Below are positions 50,427 to 60,300 of a DNA stretch of 64,000 nt, one piece after another. Position numbers and translations under genes: made by a program. Each line of letters opens with the position of its first letter. The stretch's first letter is position 1. The notes under the pieces are model-generated. The model was not told the origin of the DNA and made no database searches. It worked only from the letters and a program-made list of their open reading frames with translations. Origin of the DNA: Straminergon stramineum (taxonomy: Eukaryota > Streptophyta > Bryopsida > Hypnales > Calliergonaceae); the NCBI GenBank assembly GCA_963920665.1, contig OY987263.1, positions 25,284,547 to 25,348,546 on the forward strand, read 5' to 3'.

Positions 50427-51115
50427 AGTTTTCAATTTTATTTTATGGTCATTTTTTGGTAACCATTTTATTGGATATGTACCTATTTCCATCCCAATTT
50501 AATGATTCCCATTTACCTTTCCCAATTTTGGGTGCTTTGGATAACAATACACTTCCATGCCATTTTTTTGGTAGGATTCATTCCCTTTCTGATTTTTTTT
50601 GCTTGATTAGCAAAATTGTTTCATCCCAAGTTATACAAAAACTAAATGGCATTATTATTCTCTTCCTAAATTATTTCCAACTCAATGCCATTTTTTTTTC
50701 ATTGATCATTCCCTTCCTAATTTTTTTGTGCTTGATTAGCAAATTGCTCCATTTCAACCCAAGTGCATTTAATTTTTGTATTCCCTAAACCCATTCTAAT
50801 TTTTTGGGGCTTGATTTGCAAGATCATTTTATCCCAAATCAATGCCATTTATTTTTTGGTATATCATTCTTTCCCTATTTTTTTGCTTTTCTCCATCATT
50901 CCTTTGCCTATTTTAGTATTTTGCAATTAAATATGTACCTATTACCATCCCATTTTTTGGGGGGTTCCATCATTCCATATTTCCTTTGCATTAATGACAT
51001 TTCAAAAGTGTTTTTTTCCTATTAAATGACATTTGTGGTCCTTCCCTAATTTTATTCATTGATTGGAAATTGGGAATGAATTTTACTCCATTTCAATGAC
51101 ATTTCATTTCATAGT
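50427..51115. repeat. minisatellite array, right of the piggyBac insertion
   Basis: Continuation of array 2: TTTTTTTGCTTGATTAGCAA, CCATCCC and AATGCCATTTATTTTT words in the same ~80-bp arrangement. Confidence 0.75.
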
Positions 51116-51337
51116 ATAAATAATTTTAATATGTATGAAGTCGACAAGTCGTTTCAAATGGGTATGTGCAAAAAATAAACGAAGTCAATTTGGGCAAAAC
51201 CATTCAAAACAAAATCATATATATTTCATATGCATAGTGTAATATAAAGTAGGAAAGTATATAAGCCTATATAATGCTAGGAAAGTAAGTCTTCTAAGAA
51301 AACCTAAGCTCACTAGCTAGAACACTCTAAACTATAC

Positions 51338-53635
51338 TTAGTCAATGTTCATTGGACTACTTGCACTACCACTTGGTCCAGCCTCATTGTCATGTGTCCC
51401 GGCGTGGACTGGAAGGTCTTCATCTGAGCCCAAACGAAGTCTACGAACTACGGATCGAGTTCTCCTTGTTGGTCCGTCTTCCTCTAATATAGCCCTCAAT
51501 ATTTGTGATTGTTTGAGGCTCTGAAGACATTGGAGAGTTCCCGGGCTATGTTGGTCTAACAAATAGTCCATCCCTTCATTTCGAAAGGTTTCTTGCCACT
51601 CTGACTCCGATAGTTGTGCAAGTTCAGCAGGGTCTGGCATGCCAATGTCTTCCCCCATCCGCATTCCATTGTTGTCAGTAATGCGAACTCCATCAACGCC
51701 CCATAACCATCCACGAGGATGAGGTCCAAATTGGAAGTGTTGTCCAGCTTCGTTCCAATGCCCATTGAAGCATTGGAAGAAGAAATTCCGTCTTCCTTCG
51801 CTGAAGTTGTCCTTTAGTGGAACCAAGTGGTGGCACACCTCCACAATTTGAGCCGGATCTCTTTCCAAACCCCATTCGGTACAAAGGTTTTGTTTGTCCA
51901 ACGAATGGATGTTCAATTTCCAGCTCCACACCAAGTCTGTTCCCCACTTTTGAGAATGATCAAGGGCATTTTCAGCATTGAATTCCCAATGCGGTGGCAT
52001 GTAGGGAACTAATCCAAACAACTCATACAAGCGCTCATGGAAAGGAGCCTTGCACAATGAACAACGTCGGCGAATAATCATCAAGCTAATTAGGCAGAAT
52101 GGGTGGTACAAATGTTCGCACGTGCCTAGGTGCATTCCACCTTCTGGGCCAAATGGATTAAGACAAATGGGACATGTAGTTCCATCATGCACGAAGGTTG
52201 AAGGATTTGGCCACAGTAGTAATGGATTGCCTTGATGGTCGACGGCAGAGCCAACTGCATTCTTGAAATCCCAAGCATGTTTGGACCAATCGATGGATGT
52301 TGGTCCACCACCAATGTTGATGGTTGTCATTTCATCCATATTGAAAAGATCATCCACCAGGGCCCACGATGTCAAACCAAAAACCCTCTCTTGATTGTTC
52401 GTGCCGTAATTGTTGTCTATTTTTTTGAATTCTTCCACCATTTGCCTAGTTCTGTCAACACTAAAGATGCATGCCATCTTCCATTGGTAATATTGCTCCA
52501 TCAACGCATGCAATTGATTTTTCAATCTCAAATTGTTTGCAAGCATGTCCGTCAGTTGGGTGCTTCGGTCAACTGGTATTGCTGCAACTACATTCGTGGG
52601 TAATTCTCCGAAGGACAATGAATCTTCTTGAGTACCCATTGTTGCACCAACTTCTGTATGCTCCAATGGAATTTGAGAATTATTTGAAGGCCCTTGCGCT
52701 TCCCCTCATGGATCTTGACCAACATTGGTTAATGTTGCTGCCTCAAGAACGTGTCGTAGTACCTCCATCTCAAGTTGTTGTTGATTGATGATGTTGTCCT
52801 TCTCTTTGATTTCTTCCTTCAATTTGTTGACATCATCATATAAAGAATGCAATTCCGCATTCTTGTCATTCACTTCGGTCAACAAACTCTAAATTCAGTT
52901 TGCAGCAGCTGTAACATCAACAATTCCTATTGTTGGTTCGTCAGTAGGTGGCACCTATTCCTCCACAACATTTTCTGGTAAAACCTCATTAGTTGCACGC
53001 GCAGCCCTCCTCTTTTTAGCACGTTGTTGTTGTGTTCTAGGGTTGACTACAATTGGTACATGAGATCCATCAAAGTCGCCGTCCGTAGATGAGTCCGAAG
53101 TGTCATAGTTTCGTGGTGCGCGAACCTGTGTAGTTTTTTTCGATAGACCACCTTCCGGGTATCTTTTTACCCCCCTTGGAATGAATCCATTCTCTGGGGG
53201 AGGAATTTTGACATTTTTCCCCATTGTCTTCAAAGTTGACCAATCCACTCTCTTGTTCAACTTCACCTCCGCATGGACCCCTCGTGCAATGAAAAGATGC
53301 ACTTCATTGCGTGTGACGTTCGGGACATCATACAACACCTGGAACACCTCAATGCATCGGTTCGTGAACTCATTGTCAAGGCAATGTTTCAAATTTGCCT
53401 TGTGGAAGCGTCTATGAAAGTTATGTCGCTCTTCCGGGAAGACCTTGTCAATGTGGCACCACTCGATGTAATTGGTGCAGTCATCATAAGTCCATGGATC
53501 AGGCACGTCTTCCCACCCCTTGAATGCAAGCTTGGCAGGGTTACGTAGAACATGCAGTCGCTTACAATGTTTGGTTCCTGCTCGCAGTCGGGTCTTGTCT
53601 CATTCCTCCTTGGTCCTTCTTGGTGGTGTAGCCAT
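51338..53635 (-). pseudogene. RING-H2 / coiled-coil protein of the hAT element, five nonsense codons
   Basis: A single frame of 766 codons from the ATG at 53,635 (MATPPRRTKEE). The N-terminal third starts with a W/D/E-rich block (FKGWEDVPDPWTYDDC) of unknown fold and ends in a basic KKRRAAR stretch. A predicted coiled coil follows (LLTEVNDKNAELHSLYDD...), then a RING-H2 finger (CPIC...GTCEHLYHPFC...RRCSLC, Cys3-His2-Cys3) near 52,170-52,030 and a C-terminal part with a WNEAGQHFQFGPHPRGW block. RING-H2 proteins are commonly ubiquitin E3 ligases; whether this one is cannot be told. In-frame stops: TGA 53,602-53,600, TAG 52,957-52,955, TGA 52,897-52,895, TAG 52,891-52,889 and TGA 52,708-52,706; all C-to-T type, no frameshift. 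Introns spanning 52,957-52,700 could hide some stops. Confidence 0.72.
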
Positions 53636-54082
53636 TTTTGTAGAAAAATTCGAAAACCTCCAACGTGGCAATCAAGTAGACCCCGCACAACGCTCACAAC
53701 CAGCTCAATAAAGAGGTGGAAGGCTGAGAGTATGCAGGGCGGGCACAAATGGGGCGAAAACGACTTTATATAGTTGGAGGTGGGGGACGTCAGGGCGCGG
53801 ACGCCATCTCAGGGGGCGTGGACCTCCGGGAGAGGGGCGGGAACACTAAAAGTTAGGGCGTGGACGTGAGCGGGGGGACTATATAAAGCGAGTCCTCGCC
53901 CTCATTTCTTTGCTAAGTCCGCGCCCTATGCCTCACACGCTAGTTCGTCCCCGCGGCCTATGTGAGTGAGTTTGGTGGGTGGTGGGCTTGGCCCGCATAT
54001 GTGACCTGGTGTTTTTGAATTTTTTTTAACTTTCGTGCTTTCGGATAGATACGGAGGTCCATCGTACCAAATTTTTTTCATT
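53636..54082. promoter_or_regulatory. bidirectional promoter with mirrored TATA boxes and GGGCG-GGAC repeats
   Basis: Two CTATATAAAG boxes face outward: minus strand at 53,773-53,764 for the RING gene and plus strand at 53,879-53,888 for the kinase-like gene. Between and beside them lie several GGGCG(C/T)GGAC copies (about 53,790-53,870 and, in the opposite orientation, GTCCGCGCCCT near 53,920). This is the same module as at the transposase promoter. Confidence 0.75.
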
Positions 54083-55663
54083 ATGACAAGGGAAGGGAGT
54101 GGATCTGTGGAAAAACGTCCTATGTTTAAAGATTTGGATGATGTCGGTGAGATGGTAATTCCATCCACGAACACATTGATGTCCTGAGGTTCATCAAATC
54201 CTTCCTCATCAGGCCAAAAGAAGCGCAAAAAAACCCAAAATCCCCATATGCCTCCAGATGAATTCATAGTTGAAGGGAGAGCAATAGCTATGGTGTTCTA
54301 CACTCGTCGAGGTACAACTATGTTGACCAGGGAGTATGTGGCGCACAACGAAGAAGGATACCACAAACTGACAAGGGACTTGCAAAGGGAGCTGGAGTCA
54401 AAGTTTGAAGCATCTGAGAAATTCAACAATTTCTCTGATTATTGGTTGCACCAAGATTGGCTGGATAAACAAGTAGTTGCCCTCACAACCAATATAGTGT
54501 CAAATTGGTGTTACCACACGGGTAAGAAAGAGGATGGTAGCAATTGGGACATGCAGAACAAAGAGTTGGTTGCAAAATTGAAAATCATTCAAAATTTTGC
54601 TCAACAATTTTCTTCATCGCGTAAGAAAAAGCAAGCACCATAGAAAGCGACAATTGAAGACGCAATAAGGGCTCATTGTGTGAGTGGAACATTCAAGTGG
54701 CTTGAAAGTTCAGTAAAAGTCATCCCCATGCCGGAACAGAGTGCGGTTGGTTCATATGGGACCGTGAGGAAGGTGATGCTTACAAAACTTGAGAGCATTC
54801 CTAGTTGGATATTTTTTGCTGGGAAGAGCTTGAAAACCACAAATGAAAAGGAGAAGCGCCAAGGAATCATCAATGAGGCGGGAGGGTGTCTAGTGATACA
54901 TCCTGGCATCATTCAAATTGCGTACCTCCACCCTAAAATGATGGAAGGCTATACGCTGTGGTGGAATGGAGGATCTCTAATTTCTTTCTTATCCAAATAC
55001 AATTCGAAAGTGAGCGAATCAGTGGATGCGGATGACATTGAGCATGAATAAGGTATGGGATTGATAAAAGAGGAGCTTGCATGGGTTGCAACTTACCGAA
55101 AGAACCGAGTGAACTTGGCACTCTCCTTGCTTGTCATTGTGGGGAAATGCCACGATGCACAATACATGCACAACGACATAACTCCATCCAATGTTTTGCT
55201 CCATTTTGATGATTGGAAAGAACAGAGGGTGTACATAGGGATATGTGATTGGGGACTTTCTAGCCGAGTTGTAGAGAAGGAGCCATTAAGGTATGGCTTT
55301 CCCAACATGGAGATTCTAGCAAAAGAGAAGAAGAAGCGAAGGTTTGCAGCCCCTGAATTGTTTTATGTATACGGAGAGCAGGGTTCAGCAAATTCAATTG
55401 AGGCCATGCAGAAAACACATTTGTACTCTATAGCTGTTGATGCACATGCGGCGGGATGGATAGCAGCTACAATTTGGAAAGAGGACTGGAACCCCAAATA
55501 CTTTACAACGAAGAATCCAGAGCAATATCAGAACCTCAGGATCAAATTGGAAAGCCTCGTAAAAGAGGATGTGAGTGAAAGGGCGTCAGTGCCAGATGTT
55601 CTAGACACATTGAGAAACGCACCCCACTATTGGACTATGCCAGATTGTTGTTATCGTACATAG
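54083..55663 (+). pseudogene. protein-kinase-like gene of the hAT element, three nonsense codons
   Basis: One 527-codon frame from the ATG at 54,083 (MTREGSGSVEKRP), with a basic KKRKKT stretch and a unique N-terminal domain. The kinase fold starts near 54,740: the glycine loop GSYGTVRKV, a lysine in FAGKSLK, a Glu in INEAGG, the catalytic loop HNDITPSNVLL (HRD replaced by HND, the usual Lys by Thr), CDWGLSS in place of DFG, and APELF. These substitutions leave the metal-binding Asp and Asn but make activity doubtful. In-frame stops: TGA 54,185-54,187, TAG 54,641-54,643 and TAA 55,049-55,051; each fits C-to-T and there is no frameshift. Probably captured from a host kinase long ago. It ends 0.7 kb from the right TIR. 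Confidence 0.78.
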
Positions 55664-56149
55664 TATTTAGTTGTTTCACTTTTTGTAGTTTAGCATATAG
55701 TTTAGGCATAGAAGGTAAATCATCCTCATAGAGGACCATGTGTACCTACTTGGAAATTGCCAAACACCTCAAAATATATATAAAATCGGATGTATTCTAT
55801 ACTCAAAATCTCATAATATATTAATATTTCATTTGATTGTTCTTTCTCATTGCATTTTTATGAGTTCTATGAATTGATGATAAAACTTAAATAAAAACAA
55901 TGAATGCAATAGTTTGGTATAAAAATACATACACTTTATGTTTTCACTATGCCTATGTTTTAGGAGTTCATGAAGCCCCCTAAAAAAAAAGAAATGATCC
56001 ACCAAAAAAAAATGACATTGAAGTAGATTGGAAGAATTTTAGGAATGAAGAAAAAAATATGGAGTGTTGGAGTGACTTGGAATATGGCATATGAAATATG
56101 AAATATGAAATGGAAATATGTAAAAGCATATTAATTTAGCATATGTAAA

Positions 56150-56215
56150 TCCAGTCCGCGCCCTGACGATCGCGTCCACGCCCTGACGATTGCGTCCGCG
56201 CCTTGCATGTTGCAG
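56150..56215. repeat. right subterminal cluster of GTCCGCGCCCTGACGAT repeats
   Basis: Three copies of GTCC(G/A)CGCC(C/T)TGACGAT-type units, the reverse complement of the GGGCGCGGAC word at the left end and at the internal promoters. They are followed by CGGACG-rich DNA up to the TIR. Confidence 0.75.
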
Positions 56216-56364
56216 AATCCATGTGGCATCCACGTGGCCTATTTTTCTGTTTTCATGAAGTCAACTTTGTGTTGACTGTAACGGACGGGCGAGACCTCTA
56301 ACGGACGTCCCGGACGGACGGACGGGCGAACTGGACGTCTGTCTACTATGACAACCATGGTTAA

Positions 56365-56501
56365 CCCTTGAAGGATGTTGAGTCCCAAAAGTGGTTGATG
56401 GATGACTTTATTGTTTATAGTAGAAACAAAAAATGCACTCACATTGGTCTAATAATTAGAGCAATTTTGGTGTGTGCCTTGGTCATGGGGAGTTGTGTCC
56501 T
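56365..56501. mobile_element. TTAA-flanked MITE 2 (sister of MITE 1)
   Basis: TTAA at 56,361-56,364 and 56,502-56,505. The left tip CCCTTGAAGGATGTTGAGTC and the body align with the unit at 34,419-34,551. The right tip appears to have lost several bases. Confidence 0.6.
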
Positions 56502-56505
56502 TTAA

Positions 56506-57711
56506 CCCTAATGACCTAAAAGAGGTTTACTTGCAAAATGAGCCAAAACTACTAAGAGCTTGAGCAATTTGTTGGCTCATTTTTTTCTTAAGATTGGATA
56601 GAATGTAATCATGGGATCTTATATTTCACATTGAGAGTGAGTAACTCAAAAAATTTCACATGATATAATTGCACACTTTAGTAGATATTTATGTTTAAAG
56701 TGTTTTTTTGAATCAATAGAAAAATAGGCCAACATGCACTTTGAAGGACCATATCTCAATGAGAAAATTTTGAATGATAACTTTTTGTACTTAGTAAAAG
56801 ACAAGAAAGTTGAAAATGTTCATATGAAATTTCGCAACATTTGTTGGTCATTTTTGCAATTTGGTAGAGCCATGCAATGGGTTGTGGTCACTAAAATGAG
56901 AGTAATGTTTGTATCAAAAACAAGAATGGACACACTTGTCTTCTCAATAAGCTCATTGGATCTAACTTTCTTGAGGTTGACAACAATGGCATTGGTTGGT
57001 TGACTTTTCAAACTATCTTCAAACCAAAATCCCATAAATGAGTTGTGAACTAAAGAGTGCACTACACCCCTCAACTTTTAAAAATTCTACAAGGCAAAGC
57101 TTGACTCAGAATTTGATGAAACTATTGCCATTGGATTCATAATACATTCTATTTTCTAGAAATAATCTATACCTTAAATGAGTTTGTTGGTTTGGTTTGG
57201 TTTGATTTCTATGATATGCCGAGATCTAAAAAACTATGAGTCTTTCCAACCATGTTTTTGGTACCATTGTAAAGCTCTTTGTGTGGAGGGGTGCATGAAC
57301 TTTGTTTTGTAGCAATTTGACCTATTGTGTGAAAGTTATGAATATATGAATTATTTTTAAATGAAAAAATTGAATCAAATTATCAATTTTATTTTGGAAA
57401 AAACATAATTTTCAGAAGCATGTCCAAATGCCATGAAACCAAGTCCTTGCACTTCTTTGTACATAAAGCTTTCTATTCGTATTAGGAATGCAACCTCTCA
57501 CACCTCAACAAAGCCCTTGTACTCCTTCATGCGTAAAAGATATTGACTTTCAAAGTTCTCACAAATAAAATAAAAAACATGTTCACTTTTATGGCAAGGG
57601 CACAGGCTCATTAGTATTTTTTATTGAAAGAAGAATTCAAAATTTGAGAATAGGGAGCTCAAAAAAGAAGAGGCAATGACTAGAAAATGGTCACTTGGGT
57701 CATTAGGGGTT
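56506..57711. mobile_element. candidate TTAA element (~1.2 kb)
   Basis: Starts CCCTAATGACCTAAAAG after the TTAA shared with MITE 2; the opposite end read inward is TTAA AACCCCTAATGACCCAAG (TTAA at 57,712-57,715). The tips match for about 12 bp with a 2-base offset. No transposase frame. It is probably a decayed non-autonomous piggyBac-like element. Confidence 0.45.
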
Positions 57712-57715
57712 TTAA

Positions 57716-58700
57716 GGTATTAAAAATACATTATATTCATCATGTCACATGGCAACAATACATCCATTTTACTCCTCCATAGTAGCAATTCCATTTTGAG
57801 CAAAATTTCGCTTGACCTACCAAATTTTGACCTCTTTGTTGTTGTCCCTCCAAATTTTGGCCTTTACAGTGAAGCCAACAAGCTGACACTTGCCCCCCCA
57901 AAAAACACTCTACTATATAGTCAAACTTGACCCAAACAATGTTTTTTTTGAAGGGGGGTTGGTATAAGGTAGGAGGCTTGAAATCCACATAGGCTCTAAA
58001 ACTACCCACCTCCTCAAATGCACATGGTTTGTACATGATTCTTTTTCATCTTTACAAGGGTGTACCAACACTAGACATTTGAGGAGATGGGCAATTTTAG
58101 AGCCCTATATCATTTCGACTTCAAAAATTCATAACTAATCCCACAAAGCTCCAAAAATTATGAAACAAGTTGAATTGGATGTCAATTCCACTTGTTTTTC
58201 AAGGAAAATTTACTGAAAAATATTTCAATAAGTATCACCTCCCTAAAATTCAATTTCAGCTCTTAGATGGGTGCTTTATGGACCTCCTACCTTAAATTAC
58301 AATATTTCCATGGCCCAATCATCACAAGTATTGGGGCACCGGTACTCCGGTAGTAGGCAACCTAGTACAACCGACCTTGAAAACTTAACTTAGAATTAAA
58401 GGAGATTATCCATTTCTGATCAAGTGAAATGTAGGTGACAGCTCATGTACCATAGGACCCCCAAAATGTCCACGTGGTGTACATTGAAAGCCTTACATCG
58501 ATTTTGGAACCATCCTATGGTTGAAAATAGGTTTGCCTACATATCAAGAATGGGACAAATAAAATCTTCATGAAAAAAAATTGTGATAATTTTTCTTTTA
58601 AGGGAAAATATCTAGGAAAATTATGAAATCCTTCTGAAATCTATTTCTCTACATGGGGAAATTTTTTCTTGAACTTTTCCCATGCCCAGATAGGCTGAAT
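57716..58700. other. AT-rich intergenic DNA, no supportable gene
   Basis: Only short open frames. The sequence around 58,560-58,700 (GGAAAATTATGAAATCC, CTATTTCTCTACA, AGATAGG) resembles 61,980-62,090, suggesting a dispersed repeat. Confidence 0.4.
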
Positions 58701-58707
58701 TGCTTAA

Positions 58708-59343
58708 CCCCTACATACCCAAGGCCTGTTTGGAGCTTCTTGAAATTTGCTCTAAATTGAACAAAAAGTCAACATTTTCATAAGTTGTACCAATTTCTTT
58801 TGAATTGTAACCATACAAATTCAAACTAGACATGTTAGAGATCACATAGGAAAAGAAAACATAACAATATCACTTACAGATTGAAAGATTATAATGTTTG
58901 ATCATGAGGGTGTAAAAACTATGAAAATTTTTCAATTCACTTTTTGCATGTCAACTCTAAAAAGTTAGTCAATAAAAAAAATGAGGTTACAGGGCCTAGC
59001 ATGCACAACCTCAATCAATTTATGGTTTTTCAAAATCTATTCTACAATTTTTTTAAATGAATTTCTAATGTGATTTTGCCTCCAAGATCTAGTGTATTTG
59101 AGGCTCATTTCCAAGAGCCCACGACACTACGGGAAGTCAAGATTGCACTGGGTATCCTTGCACAAAATCTTCAATAGAAAAATCATAATCCTTTATTTTT
59201 AAGATCAACTTTTTGATCCTAAAACTAGACTTCAAAAAGAATTCTCCAAAAATATAAACCACTAATAATAGCAATTTGGTTGGGTTCTACTTAACTTCAA
59301 AGTTTTCCAAACACCACATTTGGGTGCCTTGGGCATTTAGGGG
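58708..59343. mobile_element. candidate piggyBac-like non-autonomous element (636 bp)
   Basis: The left tip, after TTAA (58,704-58,707), is CCCCTACATACCCAAGGC; the right tip read inward is CCCCTAAATGCCCAAGGC, followed outside by CTAA (59,344-59,347), a one-base variant of TTAA. TIRs of 18 bp with two mismatches. No coding capacity. Confidence 0.6.
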
Positions 59344-59793
59344 CTAAGTGATCGGAAATGGGTGATCATCCTGATATCACCATTCGTCGCACCCTCGCCT
59401 TCTCAGACGGCGAGAGTTGTTGTTAAGCTTCAGCCTACTCACTAAGCTTAGTCACTACTCACTACATGACATGTCACCGCCCTGGGACGCCACCGCCACA
59501 AACCCTCGAAGCAACTATCTCCCACGTCACGCGCACTCCATTGGGTGAACCTCTCCAGGTGGCACACACACACCTCCCTCGAAGCTTCGTCCCGCCAGCG
59601 TCGATTCCAACATCAAGTCCCCTTCATAAACCCACCAATCTTCATCATACTCCATCGTCAAACCAATTTTCCAATCTTCGATAGTTGGAACGCACCGAGT
59701 ACCGAGCACATTCAAGCTGGTTTTGAGACTTCGAAGAGATCGGAGCTCTGCTTCTCAATCTTCGTTTTGGTGGAGCGCTGAATTTTTCTTCAG

Positions 59794-60043
59794 GTAGAAT
59801 TTGCAATTAGGTTTTTCAATTTCTGTATTCTGCTTGTGTTTGGGAAATGAAAGTTCCGATCGGAGCGGTTTGGGTACAGTGATTACGGTAGGGTGGTTGG
59901 TAGTTGACCTGGGTTCGAAGTGAGGTTTTGGAAAACTGTAGAGCTGTTTGGGTAGAATGTTAGGAAGTTAAAACGTGAGTTGGGTGTGAATTGAGAGTTT
60001 GAAATCGTGGTCTAATTGGAATATTCTGGGTTTTGGTTTACAG
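59794..60043 (+). other. 5'-UTR intron of the Cys-rich gene
   Basis: GT at 59,794 (CTTCAG|GTAGAA) and AG at 60,042-60,043 (TTTACAG|GAAGC) bound a T-rich 250-bp stretch lying before the start codon at 60,097. The predicted first exon is non-coding. Confidence 0.6.
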
Positions 60044-60096
60044 GAAGCTATAAGAGACTTGATCGAGAGCGCGATTTGTCTTTTTTGATCGTCACC

Positions 60097-60300
60097 ATGG
60101 TGTGCTGTTTAGTCTGCGATGAGTCGAGGAAGGTGGTCGGCAGCCGCCCTACCAACGGCGTGTGTAGCAACTGTGGTGGATCCATTAGCGCTGTGCGAGT
60201 GCGCAGCATGTTCCGCTTCTGCTGCATTCCTGTGTGCTGCTCCCACAAGAACCGCATCATTTGTTCTCGATGCGGGACTCAGTATAGAAAACATTTCTAA
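60097..60300 (+). CDS. small Cys-rich zinc-ribbon-like protein (67 aa)
   Basis: The ATG at 60,097 has a good context (GTCACCATGG). The 67-residue product has four Cys pairs (MVCCLVC, GVCSNCGG, FRFCCIPVCCS, IICSRCGTQ), consistent with one or two zinc ribbons. It resembles a family of tiny zinc-ribbon proteins found in plants, of unestablished function as far as I know. It is probably a soluble zinc-binding protein. The GC content and codon use exceed those of the surrounding DNA, which supports a real gene, as does the 5'-UTR intron. The frame can be extended upstream only by intron/UTR sequence. Confidence 0.78.
   Translation: MVCCLVCDESRKVVGSRPTNGVCSNCGGSISAVRVRSMFRFCCIPVCCSHKNRIICSRCGTQYRKHF

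Larger units (their letters stand above)
34559..56359. mobile_element. giant hAT-type transposon with accessory genes (21.8 kb)
   Basis: The left end reads CAGGGTTGTCAT and the right end, read inward, CATGGTTGTCAT (11 of 12 identical). Both adjoin the same 8-bp direct repeat GTTAACCC (34,551-34,558; 56,360-56,367), the target-duplication length of hAT elements. Both subterminal regions are rich in CGGACG words, including a shared CGGACGTCC palindrome. Inside are a hAT transposase (minus, 0.65 kb from the left end), a RING/coiled-coil gene (minus) and a kinase-like gene (plus, 0.7 kb from the right end). Minisatellites and duplicated promoter DNA lie between them, with a nested piggyBac. Without the piggyBac and one TTAA it is about 15.5 kb. 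The gene order fits one unit; a composite of two elements cannot be wholly excluded. Confidence 0.85.
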
